Shown: positions 29,356 to 41,094, counted from the stretch's first letter. The stretch is DNA of 64,000 bases from Clostridiales bacterium (GCA_029265975.1 JAJUGN010000002.1:24089-88088), one strand, 5' to 3'. The notes: generated by a model from the sequence alone, not told the origin. Program-made: numbers and translations.

Positions 29356-30313
29356 CGCCGCCTCCCATCATATAGACCGAGGGCATCGTGAAGCAGTATG
29401 AAAGCTCAATAATGACATTGATCACTATGTAGATTACCGCCATCACGAGAGCATAGGCCTGAATGGCCGGATAATCCCTTGCGTAAATAGCTTTAACCGC
29501 GTAGCTTCCGGCTCCGGGCCACGAAAAAAGTGTTTCAATTATTGCGGAACCTCCCAGCATCCCGCCCGTCAGCAGTCCTATGTTCGTGATTACCGGCGGT
29601 ATGGCGTTTTTAAGCACATGGTTTCTCAAAATCACCGAGCTCTTCACTCCCCAGACCCGGGCCGCGGTAACGTGCTCGGATTCCATATGCGTAAGAAGCT
29701 GGCTTCTGATTAAACGCGCAAGCCCCGCCCCCGTCCCTATGCCGATCGAAAGTGCAGGCATCAGAATGTGCCTTATGCTGCCGCTTCCCATAACGGGCAG
29801 CCACTTCTGCCTCACGCCGAAAAAGAGGATCATGAGTATGCCGATGCAAAACGATGGTATGGAAACCGCAAGCAGGTTTATAAAGCGAATCGCATAGTCG
29901 CCGAAACGGTTATGGTTCAGGGCCGACGCTATTCCTAACGGAAACGCAATGGCGAGCATTACCCCCAGCGAGCCGAGGGTCAGGAGCATCGTGTGGGGAA
30001 GCCGCACGGCAAGCTCCTCCGAAACCGGCTTTCCCGTCTGATAGGAAAGCCCGAAGTCCCCTCCGGCGGCGTGCGAAAGCCACTTGAAATACTGAAAAAT
30101 GAGAGGCTCGTCAAGGCCCAGGTACTTCCGCGCGGCCGCGATTTCCTCGGGGCCGGGATTTCTGGTTCCCGCCAGGACGGTATCCACCGGATCGCCCGGC
30201 GCCAGACGCCCCATCGCAAAGGTCAGGACGGATACGCCGAGTATCACAAGGACGGATATAAGTATTTTTTTTATTATGTATTTGACCATTCCGACCTGCC
30301 CGTTCCCTGTCAA
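29345..30313 (-). CDS. NikB/DppB-type ABC permease
   Basis: MVKYIIKKILISVLVILGVSVLTFAMGRLAPGDPVDTVL. Confidence 0.92.
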   Translation of the reverse strand: MTGNGQVGMVKYIIKKILISVLVILGVSVLTFAMGRLAPGDPVDTVLAGTRNPGPEEIAAARKYLGLDEPLIFQYFKWLSHAAGGDFGLSYQTGKPVSEELAVRLPHTMLLTLGSLGVMLAIAFPLGIASALNHNRFGDYAIRFINLLAVSIPSFCIGILMILFFGVRQKWLPVMGSGSIRHILMPALSIGIGTGAGLARLIRSQLLTHMESEHVTAARVWGVKSSVILRNHVLKNAIPPVITNIGLLTGGMLGGSAIIETLFSWPGAGSYAVKAIYARDYPAIQAYALVMAVIYIVINVIIELSYCFTMPSVYMMGGGDES

Positions 30314-30492
30314 TAATTAATTATTTCCAGTTTTGCCATCAGATCTAAGCTAACAGACTGTAAAATTCCGCGCAAGCCCCCCGGGGGGATAAGAAGGCGA
30401 ACATATCAACTAAGAACAAAAATTTCATAATATATTCCGTATTATTCGACGAATCGCTCAAAAACCCCGCCCGGAACATTAGGCGGGAAAAC

Positions 30493-30677
30493 AAAAGCAA
30501 CGGACGCGCCCGACAAAGCGCGTCCGTTGCTTTTTAGCTTGTCAAAGAACCTGTTTACAGCAAAAAAGCTTCGCAGAATTTCCGCCGCGAATGGCGGGAA
30601 AAAGTCAAATCTGTCATTTCCGGCGGCGTGTACGTCGGAAATGACACCTCTCATGACGGGCGCGGCAGAGCGGCCGT
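30493..30677. repeat. Copy D (3'-truncated) of the 187-bp repeat (30536-30677), preceded by a terminator hairpin (30493-30535)
   Basis: Matches copies B and C from agcttgtcaaag to gcggccgt, then diverges into the end of the 30687 CDS. Confidence 0.88.
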
Positions 30678-30686
30678 TTCCGTGCG

Positions 30687-31256
30687 TCACTTGCCCGACG
30701 CGGCGTCGGCTATCGTCTTTCCGAACTGCTGCTTGAAATACGCCGAAATCTTACTGACTTCCTCCTTCAAAGCGTCGTTTGCGCTTGCAAGCCTGCCGCT
30801 CTGCTTCGAGCTTTCGGTCTTGTCGGCGTGGTCCTTGTCCTCGAGCTTTGTAATTTCGTTTTTTACAAGGTCGAAATAGTAATAGTAGCCCGTGCCCATC
30901 GCGGAAACGTATGAATACTTGGTTACGGTGTTGTTTGAATAATTGAAGAGCCAGTACTCAACAGTATTCTTGCCTTCGGTATCGGTTTTCACAAAGTTTA
31001 CAGTCTTTTTCGCCTTGTCGAGAGTAATTCTCAGGCCGCTTTTTTCAAAAGGACTGTTTTTGAGGTCAAGGCAGGTAAGCACCCCGTTTTCCTCCTTGAA
31101 TTCCAGCCCCGCCGGCTTTGCCGAAGGCGATGCCGCCGGAGTCGGGGCGGCGGAGGGCTTTGACGCGGGCGTAGGCGTAGTGGATGCAGTGTTCTGGCAG
31201 CCTGCGAATGTAAGAATCAGAAGCGCGGCGAGGGCAATAAACGCGGATTTTTTCAT
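30687..31256 (-). CDS. Small lipoprotein, last gene of the B12-riboswitch operon
   Basis: MKKSAFIALAALLILTFAGCQNT lipobox; Pro/Ala/Ser linker. Confidence 0.75.
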   Translation of the reverse strand: MKKSAFIALAALLILTFAGCQNTASTTPTPASKPSAAPTPAASPSAKPAGLEFKEENGVLTCLDLKNSPFEKSGLRITLDKAKKTVNFVKTDTEGKNTVEYWLFNYSNNTVTKYSYVSAMGTGYYYYFDLVKNEITKLEDKDHADKTESSKQSGRLASANDALKEEVSKISAYFKQQFGKTIADAASGK

Positions 31257-31269
31257 ACTTATTTCTCCT

Positions 31270-33102
31270 TTATCTATGCATTTTTATCATTTCTTTGACA
31301 TTGTTCGTTATTTCGCTTTTAGATACGGCGTCGAGCTTTACATAGGAGCTGCCCATGAGCTCAGCAAGCTCTCTGGCAAAGCCGTATTCTATGAAGCCCT
31401 TCTCCGTGTCAAGCACCATGCTTTGAATTCCGAGCTTCCGCAGCTTTTCAGCCATGGCGGACGCGTCTGCCCTAGCATCGGAGGACATAAGCGGAACATT
31501 GGCCTTTCCGTCGGAAATCAGGACGAGGTACTGAAGCGCGTCTGGATCCCTCAGCTTTTCGGCGTTAAGAAGCAGGCATGCTTGCAGAAGTCCCGCCGCA
31601 ACGGGTGTTTTCCCGCCGGTCGAGAGGACGCGCAGCTCCTTTTCCGCAAGATCGATACTCCGGGTGATGCTGAGCAGAGTTTCGCCGCATTTGTCCCTGA
31701 ACGCAATTATGCCGACCCTGTCCCGCTTTTGGTAAGCTTCGTCCAGAAGCGCCATGACCGCTCCTTTTACGGCCCGCATACGACGCATGGCCCCCATGGA
31801 GCCGCTGGCGTCAACCACAAACAGGATGGTGACGCCGGTACGCTTTTCGCGCACCTTTTCTCTTATGTCGCTTCCCTTTACGGCGATGGCGGCGCCGTTC
31901 TTTTCGCGGCTCCGCTGATAAAGCGCCGCCGCTCTGAGCGTAGCGTCAAACGCGATGTCGTTAGTCTTTTTCCTCGGGATGCGAGCTTTTACATATCTGC
32001 CAGAGCGGCTATCGGTTTTCGCCTTGTTTCTTTTCCCGCTTCCCAAAAGCAGCTTTTTAGTACGGAAGTCCGAGTTTATCGACAGGTTTGGCTTTTCGCC
32101 TATCTCCTCCGTGTCTTCCTTTGCCGCTTCCCCGTTCATATCAATGCTTCCGCTGTCCGGCAGATCCGGCGGGGCTTCCCGCGTGCTCTCCCGGTCCTGA
32201 TCGGAAGCGTCTTTTGAGCAGTCATCCTCAGGCTCCGGCTGCGGCTCCGGAAGCGCGCGCATCCTGTGGGGAAGAACAAATTTTGCTGCCAGCCTTATAT
32301 CCTCCTCCTCAACGAAGGTTCTTGAATTCCATGCCGCATTGGCTCTCGCGGTTTCGGCAAGAACTATCTCGCACCTGTGCCCGGCGCAGCAGCCCTCGCG
32401 TGCGATATCCGCGCAGAGGGCGTACTGAGGCTCGGAAAGGCTTATCTGCCGGACCGCCGCTACGGCGTTTTCTATCCGTTTCCGGAGGAGCGATTCCTGC
32501 GCTTCGTATTTTTCTAAAAAGGCTTTGGGGTCCGATTCGTATTCGACGCGCCGCCTTATGACTTCGGCCCGGTATTTTGTATTTTTTTCGCTTCTCGCCT
32601 CGACGTACAGGCCGAATTTGTCGAGGAAAGACGGCTTGAGCTGTCCTTCCTCGGGATTCATGGAGCCTACCAGCGCAAACCTTGAGGAATGCGCAAAGGA
32701 GATCCCCTCGCGCTCCACAATGTTTTCGCCCATGGAGGATACCGTAAGCAGTATGTTCACGATATGGGCGCTTAGGAGGTTCACCTCGTCTATGTAAAGT
32801 ATCCCGCCGTCGGCGGCATACAGGAGGCCCTTCTCAAATTCCCTCACGCCCCTTTTCATCGCGCTTTCTATGCTGAGCCCGCCGGTCAGCCTGTCCTCCG
32901 TAATGTTGAGCGGAACATTTACGACGCGCATATCGGGCTTCAGCCGCGAAAGCGCGCGGACAAGCGTGGACTTGGCCGTTCCCTTTTCGCCGCTGATAAG
33001 CACTCCTCCTATCGCGGGATTTATGAGATTCAGCACGAGCGCAAGCTTTATATCTTCCTGCCCCACGACGGCGCTGAAGGGATAGAAGCTGTCATTCATC
33101 AT
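31270..33102 (-). CDS. ChlD/BchD-like chelatase subunit (AAA+ plus VWA)
   Basis: [61 protein letters not shown]. Confidence 0.93.
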   Translation of the reverse strand: MMNDSFYPFSAVVGQEDIKLALVLNLINPAIGGVLISGEKGTAKSTLVRALSRLKPDMRVVNVPLNITEDRLTGGLSIESAMKRGVREFEKGLLYAADGGILYIDEVNLLSAHIVNILLTVSSMGENIVEREGISFAHSSRFALVGSMNPEEGQLKPSFLDKFGLYVEARSEKNTKYRAEVIRRRVEYESDPKAFLEKYEAQESLLRKRIENAVAAVRQISLSEPQYALCADIAREGCCAGHRCEIVLAETARANAAWNSRTFVEEEDIRLAAKFVLPHRMRALPEPQPEPEDDCSKDASDQDRESTREAPPDLPDSGSIDMNGEAAKEDTEEIGEKPNLSINSDFRTKKLLLGSGKRNKAKTDSRSGRYVKARIPRKKTNDIAFDATLRAAALYQRSREKNGAAIAVKGSDIREKVREKRTGVTILFVVDASGSMGAMRRMRAVKGAVMALLDEAYQKRDRVGIIAFRDKCGETLLSITRSIDLAEKELRVLSTGGKTPVAAGLLQACLLLNAEKLRDPDALQYLVLISDGKANVPLMSSDARADASAMAEKLRKLGIQSMVLDTEKGFIEYGFARELAELMGSSYVKLDAVSKSEITNNVKEMIKMHR

Positions 33103-34126
33103 AAAAATCAGACTTCTCTATCATTTTTTCTATATCGCGGAGGTCGAGGGCCGCTTCGTCGAAGGGGCGTTTCCGCATTCTGTGCGGAAGGGTAAGCTTG
33201 GCGGCGACGCCGATATCCTCGCGGCCGACGCTTAGGGCGCCCCTGAAAGCGGCGTTTGTCAGAGCCGCTTTCAGCATGGTAATGTCGGCTCTGTGGCCGT
33301 CAACGTCGAGGCTTACGGATATTTCAGCTATGAGCTTCAGCGCCTTTTCCGAGTACGCCACCGTTTTAAGGCGCTTTTTTGCGTCTTCTATCGCTGCTCC
33401 CAGCTTTTTTTGCTCCTCGCCGTAAAGCCTCGCGAAAGCCTCGGGATCCTGCTCGTATGAAAGGCGCCTTTTCACTACCTCCATCCTCTGTTCGATATTG
33501 TCTTCGGCGCGAATGTCAACGACAAGACCGAAACGGTCGAGAAGCTGGGGGCGCAGGTCGCCTTCCTCCGGGTTCATAGTGCCCACGAGCACGAAGCGCG
33601 AAGGATGGGTGTAGGAAATGCCCTCGCGTTCTATGGAGTTTATTCCCATCGCGGCAGAGTCAAGAAGGACGTCTACAAGATGGTCTTCAAGCAGGTTTAT
33701 TTCGTCGACATACAGTATGTTCCTGTTGGCATCCGCGAGGATGCCCGGCTCGAAACGCTTCTCGCCGTGCTTTATGGCGTGCTCGATGTCGATCGTCCCG
33801 ACGACCCTGTCCTCCGTCGCGCTAACGGGAAGGTTTACCACCTTCATTCTGCGGAACACCGCCTTTTTCGGGGAGGCCGACTCGCGGCATTCGTCGCACC
33901 AGAAGCTGTCGTCGTCGGGGTCGCAGGAATAGCGGCAGCCCTCGACCTCCGCGCGCTCCGGCAGAACGTCCGCAAGCGCCCTCACGGCGGTGGACTTTGC
34001 GGTGCCCTTTTCGCCTCTTATGAGCACGCCCCCCAGCATTGGGTTAATCATATTCAGTATGAGCGCCCTCTTCATTTCCTCCTGCCCGACGATAGCGCAA
34101 AATGGGTATGCAGTCTTTTTTTCCAT
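33092..34126 (-). CDS. ChlI/BchI-like chelatase ATPase subunit
   Basis: [43 protein letters not shown]...CDEC insert; [18 protein letters not shown]. Confidence 0.93.
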   Translation of the reverse strand: MEKKTAYPFCAIVGQEEMKRALILNMINPMLGGVLIRGEKGTAKSTAVRALADVLPERAEVEGCRYSCDPDDDSFWCDECRESASPKKAVFRRMKVVNLPVSATEDRVVGTIDIEHAIKHGEKRFEPGILADANRNILYVDEINLLEDHLVDVLLDSAAMGINSIEREGISYTHPSRFVLVGTMNPEEGDLRPQLLDRFGLVVDIRAEDNIEQRMEVVKRRLSYEQDPEAFARLYGEEQKKLGAAIEDAKKRLKTVAYSEKALKLIAEISVSLDVDGHRADITMLKAALTNAAFRGALSVGREDIGVAAKLTLPHRMRKRPFDEAALDLRDIEKMIEKSDFYDE

Positions 34127-37100
34127 TACAGCGATTCCTCGATTCTGTCTTCAAGCTCCAGAAACGTCTTTTTTATTTCCGCGATCTGCTCGTCGGACGC
34201 TTTCCAGTAGCCTCGTTTATAGTACTCCATCATTTGCTCGAGTATGTTCATGTAGGCGTGGGGGTTGTTTTCCGAAAGCCTTCTGCGCATGTCTTCGTCC
34301 TCTACATAAGCCCTGTGCAAATCGTCGTATATCCACTCCTCTACGCTTCCGGTGGTCGCGGCCAGCCCCATCACGTTTTCAAACCTCTCGGCGATTTTCT
34401 GCGTTCCGTGGTATTTTGATTTGAGCATGGCGTCTATCCACTTTGGATTAAGCACCCGGGTGCGTATCCCTCGGTTGATGGATTTGTCAACCGTTTCCGT
34501 CAGGACCCTGTCGCCGGTAGTATCGGTTATATACATCGCGGCCTTTTTCCCGCGCACCATTTCGACCGATTTTGAAAGTCCTCCGAAATATTCGAAATAG
34601 TGGTCGAGATCCGTTATTTCGTACTCCTGGTTGTCGCGTATCTGCGAAACGATGTCTACGCTTTTCAGGTTCGTTTCGTAGAGTCCGCTTACGTCTTTTC
34701 CGTGGGACGAGCGGTTGTAAACGTATTTGAGGCTGGTCAGGAACTGGCTGCCGATTTGGTTTTCGCTTTCCCATGCCTTCGTTTCGATGATGGTTGTAAT
34801 GCCCGTCCCGTATTCGCCTTCCTTAGGGCCGAATATTCTTGAAACGCAAAGCTTTTCGGCCTCCTTCTCATCGTAGCCCTCGTCGACAAGCTTTTCGAAA
34901 ATTTTCCTTGAGTGCGCCTTGAAGTAGTTCTGCCCCTCGTCCTCCTCCAGTTCGTAAAGCAGATGCAGTATGTCGTCGAGATTGTTTATGAGATTGGGGA
35001 ACATATCCCTGAAAAAACCGCAGATATTCACGGTGACGTCAATTCTGGGCCGGCCGAGCTCCTCGATGGGTATAATCTCAAGCTTAGGCTCCCAGAGCGA
35101 GCTCTTTTTGTCGAGCCTTATTCCGAGGTAGCCGAGTATCTGCGAGAAGGTCTCGCCCTGCGTGCGGGAGGTTTCCAGCCCCCAGAGAATAACCGCGGCG
35201 GAATCGGGATAAACGCCGTTTTCGGTCTTATAGGTCTTTATCGTGTTTTCTGCTATCTTTACGCCGCGCTCGAACGCCGTGCGGGAAGGGACAAGACGCT
35301 GGTCGAACTGGTAAAGATTCGTTCCGCTCGGAAGGATGTCCGGATTCCTGTAAATGTCGCCGGCCTGCTTCGCCTGCGTATATCCCCCGGAGAGCGCGTG
35401 GACAAGCCCCTCGAGCTCGCGGTTTGAAAGCGCCCTTTCATACACGGCCCTGCCGTATTCGAGCGTCGCCCTGTAATCCTCCGTTTTTCTGTCGGGCAGC
35501 TTTCCGTTTTCAAAGTAGGCCTTGAAAACGGCGTCGGCCGCCTCCTCATATTCCCTTATCTTCACGAAATCGCCGTTTTCCTCCAGAGCCTCGATATCGT
35601 CGCCGCGCTCCGCCGCGCATAGCGCCCGCAGGGAAACTATTCCGTTCCTGCTGTATCTGAGTAGCCCCTTCACATATTCGCGCGCCTCCTCTTCGGTATA
35701 GCCGGTGCCGATGACGTGGAGGCCGCTCGGGATAAGGCTTGTGTTCATCCTGTAAAGCTCGGCCTCTATTTCCTCGAGGTCTTCCGGCAAGTTGAGGGAC
35801 GCCGCAGCCTTGCGTATGTTTTCAAGCACGTCCTTCGAGGCCGCGGGAGAAAGCGCAAGCGAATGGCGGTAGTCGTCTACCAGAGCGGCAAGCGCCGCGT
35901 AGTCGCCGTAAAGCCTTCCCGGCACGAAGACCGGAGGCTGATAGCTGATTATTTGCGCGTGCGAACGCCGTTTTGCAATCATAGCCTCCGAGGGGTTGCC
36001 GCAGTAATACAGATAGATATGAGGCAGGCCTCCTATCAGCATGTCGGGGTAGCACTCTCCGCTCATGCCGCACTCCTTGCCCTTCAGAAATTCGAGCGTT
36101 CCGTGAGTTCCGACATGTATTACGGCGTCGGCTTTGAACTCGTCCCTTAAATACTTGTAGAAAGCCAGGTACTGGTGATGCGGCGGCAGCGTTTTGTCAT
36201 GGTACAGCTTATCCTGCTCCTCGTGCAGGCCTCTCGAGGGCTGAAGCCCTATAAGTACCTTGCCGCTTAAAATGGCGGGAATGAGAAAATCCCCGTTTTC
36301 GCCCGTCATTATGCGCCCGCCGGGCTTGCCCCAGCTTTCCTCGATAAGGGCTCGCTCGGGCAGCGTTTCGTAATATTCCATATACTTTTTCAGGGGATAT
36401 CTTATCATTTCAGGGCTCTCGTCCGAGTAGCGTCCGGAGTTTACGAGCTTTCCGGCGCAAAACTCGCTCATGAGGGTCTCTGCGGAAAGCTCGTCGTTAT
36501 CGAAGCCCGATTCCCTGAGCTTTTTAAGGATGCTCTCTACGGATTTGAAGGTGTCGAGAAAGGCGCCGCCGAAGAGATTCCCTTCGCCCGGCGGGTAGTT
36601 ATAGCATATTATCGCTATCCTTTTTTCCGACGCGGGTTTTTTAGAAAGCGCTATGTAGCTTTTTGCGGTTTCTGCAAGGCGCTTGAGGCGCTCGGGGATT
36701 ATTTCAAGCTCGTTCAAAGTAACGTCGAACTTTTCGTTCAGGATGGGCTCGCCTTTTGCGGCGACCGGGAAGGTTTCAATCGCGCCGTCGAATTCCGGCA
36801 GCATAACGGATATCAAAACCTCGGAGGCGGTGCTTCCCTGAACCGACGCCTTCCATTCCTCAGCGGTTCGGTGCGATATGAACATCGGGTGGAAATACGG
36901 CGCGTCGATTTCGGAAAGAAGATCGGTGCCGGCCTTTATGTTCCCTCCCATCGGCCCCGCGCTGAGTCTGAAGGACATGGTATTTACAATCAAGTCGGGC
37001 TTCTGGGGCAGGGTTTTCGTAAGAATGGCATGCAAAGCGCCCGACTCGAGGTCGCTTGTGCCGGATATGGCCACGGGAAGCACGTTTGCAAACTCAAGGA

Positions 37101-37827
37101 AGCTCTCCTGGATCGCCGCTATCGCGCCGGAATAGTCCATAGGGTAAATGTGCCCGTAAAACAGAAGGGCTATGACGGGCTTTTTTTCGTCGTAGGGATA
37201 ATCGGCGGTAAAATCGGCGCCGGACTTGTAAAATTTCATGGTCCTGGGATCGCAGAGAGCGGAAGACGGGACCTCCCGCGCGTCCTCAGGCTTCGGAAGG
37301 CTCCTCGCCCCGCCGTAATCGCGCAGAATAAGGTACAGCATGTTTAGAATGTTGGCGTAATCCGCGACGTGGAAGTACTTGCAGATCTGGCTGTAATTTT
37401 TCATGTCGCGCATTTTGCCGGGCATGATTTTCCCCATCTTCTCGGCCATGTCCCGCATTTTTCTCATAGCGTTCATGTCGGGCTTTACGGCCCCGCCCCC
37501 CGATTTCATCGAATCCGCTGTAAAATCGCCAAGGCGAAGGTACTCGCGGCCCGCGTTGCCGTAGGGCACTATGTTGCCGGGGCATTTCTCAAGCCCCCCG
37601 AGCACGGCTTTAATGACTTCGGGACCGGCACCCATGAGATCGACGAACACAAAATCGCTGCCGGCGATATCCTCGCTCATCAGGCCGAGCTTTTGCTCGG
37701 AATATTCAGAGAGCGCGTTGTATATTCTCAGCTCGAGTACGCCCCACGATAAATCGTTTACCGCTTTTTCCGCCCTGATCAGGCAGGCGATGGCGGGAGA
37801 CGAGACCGATATAAATGTGAGCTTCAT
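34126..37827 (-). CDS. cobN: CobN-like cobaltochelatase large subunit (1233 aa)
   Basis: [75 protein letters not shown]. Confidence 0.95.
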   Translation of the reverse strand: MKLTFISVSSPAIACLIRAEKAVNDLSWGVLELRIYNALSEYSEQKLGLMSEDIAGSDFVFVDLMGAGPEVIKAVLGGLEKCPGNIVPYGNAGREYLRLGDFTADSMKSGGGAVKPDMNAMRKMRDMAEKMGKIMPGKMRDMKNYSQICKYFHVADYANILNMLYLILRDYGGARSLPKPEDAREVPSSALCDPRTMKFYKSGADFTADYPYDEKKPVIALLFYGHIYPMDYSGAIAAIQESFLEFANVLPVAISGTSDLESGALHAILTKTLPQKPDLIVNTMSFRLSAGPMGGNIKAGTDLLSEIDAPYFHPMFISHRTAEEWKASVQGSTASEVLISVMLPEFDGAIETFPVAAKGEPILNEKFDVTLNELEIIPERLKRLAETAKSYIALSKKPASEKRIAIICYNYPPGEGNLFGGAFLDTFKSVESILKKLRESGFDNDELSAETLMSEFCAGKLVNSGRYSDESPEMIRYPLKKYMEYYETLPERALIEESWGKPGGRIMTGENGDFLIPAILSGKVLIGLQPSRGLHEEQDKLYHDKTLPPHHQYLAFYKYLRDEFKADAVIHVGTHGTLEFLKGKECGMSGECYPDMLIGGLPHIYLYYCGNPSEAMIAKRRSHAQIISYQPPVFVPGRLYGDYAALAALVDDYRHSLALSPAASKDVLENIRKAAASLNLPEDLEEIEAELYRMNTSLIPSGLHVIGTGYTEEEAREYVKGLLRYSRNGIVSLRALCAAERGDDIEALEENGDFVKIREYEEAADAVFKAYFENGKLPDRKTEDYRATLEYGRAVYERALSNRELEGLVHALSGGYTQAKQAGDIYRNPDILPSGTNLYQFDQRLVPSRTAFERGVKIAENTIKTYKTENGVYPDSAAVILWGLETSRTQGETFSQILGYLGIRLDKKSSLWEPKLEIIPIEELGRPRIDVTVNICGFFRDMFPNLINNLDDILHLLYELEEDEGQNYFKAHSRKIFEKLVDEGYDEKEAEKLCVSRIFGPKEGEYGTGITTIIETKAWESENQIGSQFLTSLKYVYNRSSHGKDVSGLYETNLKSVDIVSQIRDNQEYEITDLDHYFEYFGGLSKSVEMVRGKKAAMYITDTTGDRVLTETVDKSINRGIRTRVLNPKWIDAMLKSKYHGTQKIAERFENVMGLAATTGSVEEWIYDDLHRAYVEDEDMRRRLSENNPHAYMNILEQMMEYYKRGYWKASDEQIAEIKKTFLELEDRIEESL

Positions 37828-38618
37828 TTTTTCACCACTCTTTTCGCGTAAAATACCGGTTTCTCAGTTTCCTTGTCGCGCATTATTTCGGCCTCAACCC
37901 TGAAAACGTCCTCCAGAATGCCGTCGCTTATCACCTTCCAGGGATCCCCCTGCCGGTAGATTTTCTTATCTCTGAGCACGATAAGCTCGTCTGAATACCG
38001 CGCCGCGTGATTCATGTCGTGAAGCACCATTACGATGGTAATGCCGTCTTCGCTGTTCAGGCGTCTCACAAGCTCCATGATCTCAAGCTGGTGGGATATG
38101 TCAAGGTATGTGGTGGGCTCGTCGAGCAGGAGCACCTCCGGCTTCTGCGCTACGGCCATGGCAATCAGCGCGCGCTGACGCTCTCCGCCGGACAGGGAGT
38201 TGAGCTTTCTGTCCCTGAGCTCAGCCGTCGCGGTTTTCTCGAGCGCCCATTCGACGATCTTCTCGTCATCGGAGCGCTGCCCTTCCCACCACTTTTTGTG
38301 CGCGAAACGCCCGTACCGAACAAGCGTTACTACCGATACGTCTGTCATGCAGGAGTTGCTCTGGCCGAGGACGGCCATCTTCCGGGCGACCAGCTTAGTG
38401 TTGGTCCTGAAAATATTGCGGCCTTCGAGGAAAACACTGCCGCCTGACGGCTTCAGATTTCTGCTCATCGCTCTTATGAGCGTGGTTTTGCCGCAGCCGT
38501 TGGGCCCGATTATAGAATAGATTTTGCCTTTCTCAATGCTGAGGCTGATGTCCGAAAGAATTTGGTCGTCCTTATAGGCGACGCTCAGATTTTCGACTTT
38601 TATTACAGCTTCGCTCAT
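37824..38618 (-). CDS. btuD: Cobalamin/iron-siderophore-type ABC ATPase
   Basis: IIGPNGCGKTTLIRAMSRNLKPSGGSV; LSGGERQRALIAMA; under a B12 riboswitch. Confidence 0.85.
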   Translation of the reverse strand: MSEAVIKVENLSVAYKDDQILSDISLSIEKGKIYSIIGPNGCGKTTLIRAMSRNLKPSGGSVFLEGRNIFRTNTKLVARKMAVLGQSNSCMTDVSVVTLVRYGRFAHKKWWEGQRSDDEKIVEWALEKTATAELRDRKLNSLSGGERQRALIAMAVAQKPEVLLLDEPTTYLDISHQLEIMELVRRLNSEDGITIVMVLHDMNHAARYSDELIVLRDKKIYRQGDPWKVISDGILEDVFRVEAEIMRDKETEKPVFYAKRVVKK

Positions 38619-38625
38619 TATACCC

Positions 38626-39621
38626 CTACTTTCTCAGGAGATAGAGGAAAAACGGAACGCCAAGTATGGCCATTATAATGCCTACGGGTATCTCCGTCGG
38701 GCTGAAAACCGTTCTCGCAAAGGTATCGCTGAACATGACCAGCGCCGAGCCCAGCAGCGCCGAGGACGGGAAAAGGTATTTATGATCGTTTCCGGAAATG
38801 AGCCTGACGCTGTGAGGCACGATAAGCCCAACGAAGCCAAGGAGGCCGACGGCGCTGACCGCGCTCGCCGCCAGAAGCGCGGCCAGAGCGGTAAAACCGA
38901 GACGCGTGGCTTCGACGTTCAGCCCGAGCCCTCTCGCCACGTCGTCCCCTAGCACCAGTATGTTCATTTTTTCGGAAAGCAGAAGCGTGACCGCTACGCC
39001 CACAATTGAATAGGGCAGCACCGTTACGACCTCGGGCCAGCTCCTGGCGGAGAGGCTGCCGTTCATAAACGTCAAGGCCCCGTGAACCCTGTCGCTGAAA
39101 AATACGAGCGTGGCAGAGATCCCTGCGCTGAAAAGCGCCGAAACGGCGACGCCGGCAAGTATTATCCTGGTAGGTTCTATGCCGCCCTTCCACGCGAGGC
39201 TGTATATTATCACAGCCGCTAGCATGGCCCCGAAAAAAGCTGCGACGGGGACGAAGTGCTGGTACTGCGGAAGTATAACGAGTATGAATATCCCGAAAAG
39301 TCCCGCGCCGCTGCTTATGCCTATTATGCTGGGATCCGCCAGCGGGTTTTTCATGACGCCCTGGAGTATGGCACCGGCAAGCGCGAGATTCATCCCCACA
39401 AGACCGCCCAGGATCATGCGCGGCAGCCTGATGTTCCAGATTACCATGCCCTCCACGCTTTTCCGGCTTCCTGCGATTGCGGAAAGCACCTGCCCTATGC
39501 TTATCTTCATGGTTCCCACAATGTTTCCGATGAAAAAAGCTGCTATGACGAGGAAAAGGAGTATAAGCAAAAATAAGATTTTGAATCTTACGGTTTCCCT
39601 GAACGCTGTTTTCTCCATCAC
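38626..39621 (-). CDS. btuC: BtuC/FecCD-type ABC permease
   Basis: RLPRMILGGLVGMNLALAGAILQGVMKNPLADPSIIGISSGAGLFG; FVGLIVPHSVRLISGNDHKYLFP. Confidence 0.88.
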   Translation of the reverse strand: MMEKTAFRETVRFKILFLLILLFLVIAAFFIGNIVGTMKISIGQVLSAIAGSRKSVEGMVIWNIRLPRMILGGLVGMNLALAGAILQGVMKNPLADPSIIGISSGAGLFGIFILVILPQYQHFVPVAAFFGAMLAAVIIYSLAWKGGIEPTRIILAGVAVSALFSAGISATLVFFSDRVHGALTFMNGSLSARSWPEVVTVLPYSIVGVAVTLLLSEKMNILVLGDDVARGLGLNVEATRLGFTALAALLAASAVSAVGLLGFVGLIVPHSVRLISGNDHKYLFPSSALLGSALVMFSDTFARTVFSPTEIPVGIIMAILGVPFFLYLLRK

Positions 39622-40658
39622 TTCACAGCCCCGTATATCTCAGGATAAAGGCTTTTTGCCAGATAGGCTATGGCGTCCACATAATACGGCCCTGCGTTAT
39701 ACAGATAGTACTGCTGGGGCAGATATATTACCCGGCCCTCTTTTATCGCTTTTACCGAGCTCCAGGCGGGATTCGAGGAGAACTGCTTTTCAACGGTCTT
39801 TCTCGCCTCCTCGTTGCTCGATATCATCGTGGTAACCAGAATGTAATCAGGATTCTGCTTGACTATGTACTCGATATCAAGCGGGGTCGTTTCCGAGCCT
39901 ATTGTGTCCGGCGGGAGATTCGAGGCGATGTTTTTCAGCTTGAGTATGCCCGCGATGTCGCCTGCTATGCTGTTGTCGAGCTTTACCGCAAGCGATTTCG
40001 AGGTGACGTAGAGAATGGCGACGCTTGTCTTCTTGTCCGGCAGTTTTTTAACGATCTCGTTTTTTCCGTTAGTGAGCTTCTGTATCTTTGCCTCGGCGGC
40101 GCCGCTCACACCCAGAATCTTTCCGAACACCCTGTACGAGGCGATCACGTCGTCAAAGCTCTTGATATGAGTGACGATGACCTTGAAGCCCATGCTTCTG
40201 AGGGAAGCCGCCGCCACGTTCTGCGTGCCCGCCTGGGCTATGATGAGATCGGGCTTTAAGGCCACTATCGACTCTATGTTTACGGCGTAAACCTGCCCCA
40301 TCTGCGGCAGAGCCTTGATCTCAGCCTCGTACTCCTCTATAATACGCACGTTTTGGCTCACATCCGAGGTGCAGATGGATTTGCCGCCGAGGTCGTACCA
40401 GATATTAAGCGGGGTTCCCGACAAGACCGCTACCTTTTTCGGCTTCGTTTCAATGGTGGTCTCATTTCCGAGAAAATCCTTCACCCTTATGGGATAGGCC
40501 TCTCCCGTGACGGAAATCGAAGCGTTCCCCTGAGAGGAGGCCGTGGGCGCGGCGGAAGGCGTTGCAGTGCTTTGGGCGGGCGTATTGTTGGAAGTGCAGC
40601 CTAGCAGGGAGAGAAGCATGCAGGCCGCGAGAATAAAAACGACGGATCTTTGTTTCAT
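39618..40658 (-). CDS. btuF: BtuF/FepB-type corrinoid/siderophore substrate-binding lipoprotein
   Basis: Starts MKQRSVVFILAACMLLSLLGCTSN; KVAVLSGTPLNIWYDLGGKSICTSDV...IESIVALKPDLIIAQAGTQN; immediately downstream of a B12 riboswitch. Confidence 0.85.
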   Translation of the reverse strand: MKQRSVVFILAACMLLSLLGCTSNNTPAQSTATPSAAPTASSQGNASISVTGEAYPIRVKDFLGNETTIETKPKKVAVLSGTPLNIWYDLGGKSICTSDVSQNVRIIEEYEAEIKALPQMGQVYAVNIESIVALKPDLIIAQAGTQNVAAASLRSMGFKVIVTHIKSFDDVIASYRVFGKILGVSGAAEAKIQKLTNGKNEIVKKLPDKKTSVAILYVTSKSLAVKLDNSIAGDIAGILKLKNIASNLPPDTIGSETTPLDIEYIVKQNPDYILVTTMISSNEEARKTVEKQFSSNPAWSSVKAIKEGRVIYLPQQYYLYNAGPYYVDAIAYLAKSLYPEIYGAVK

Positions 40659-40684
40659 ATGATGTTTCTCCTTGAAAAAAATAA

Positions 40685-40715
40685 TAAAAAGGCGGCCCTG
40701 CGGCCGCCTTAATTC
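40685..40715 (-). terminator. Expression-platform terminator of the minus-strand B12 riboswitch
   Basis: aaggcggccctgcggccgcctt, T-run on the minus strand. Confidence 0.75.
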
Positions 40716-40789
40716 ACAATAATGCAAGTCGATGACAACTTGCAAACACTTATCGCTCAAAACGCTCTGATACACCGCAGGCTTGTTTT

Positions 40790-40958
40790 GAAAAGATACG
40801 AGCAGGTCTCCTGACTTAAGATCATCGCTTCAAGGCGCCTTCTCGGGCTTTCGCCCAATGGCATATACCTGGAAACTCCCTAACACAGTGACGGGTTCGT
40901 TCCGGATTTTAACCGGATTCCCTATTAATTCCCGAAGGAAACTCTGTATCCTGATATG
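40790..40958 (-). promoter_or_regulatory. Cobalamin riboswitch upstream of btuFCD-cobN-chlI-chlD
   Basis: Reverse complement contains agggaatccggttaaaatccggaacg...gtcactg...taagtcaggagacctgctcg (B12 box). Confidence 0.93.
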
Positions 40959-41094
40959 TATTCAATTTTAGACTGATTTTTACACCAGTATAATTTATAT
41001 ATCATACTGCATATAAAGTCAATACCGTCAAGCAAAAACTTTAGCGTTGCCCGGCGGCAAAAAAGTAAAATATTACGCTATTTTAAGGAAGATG

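Noticed and set aside
30373-30395. ccccccgggggg palindrome upstream of the nik-like operon as a NikR or NiCo-riboswitch site
   Set aside because: Does not match the NikR consensus or any NiCo riboswitch conserved core I can recognise; a 12-bp palindrome alone is not enough.
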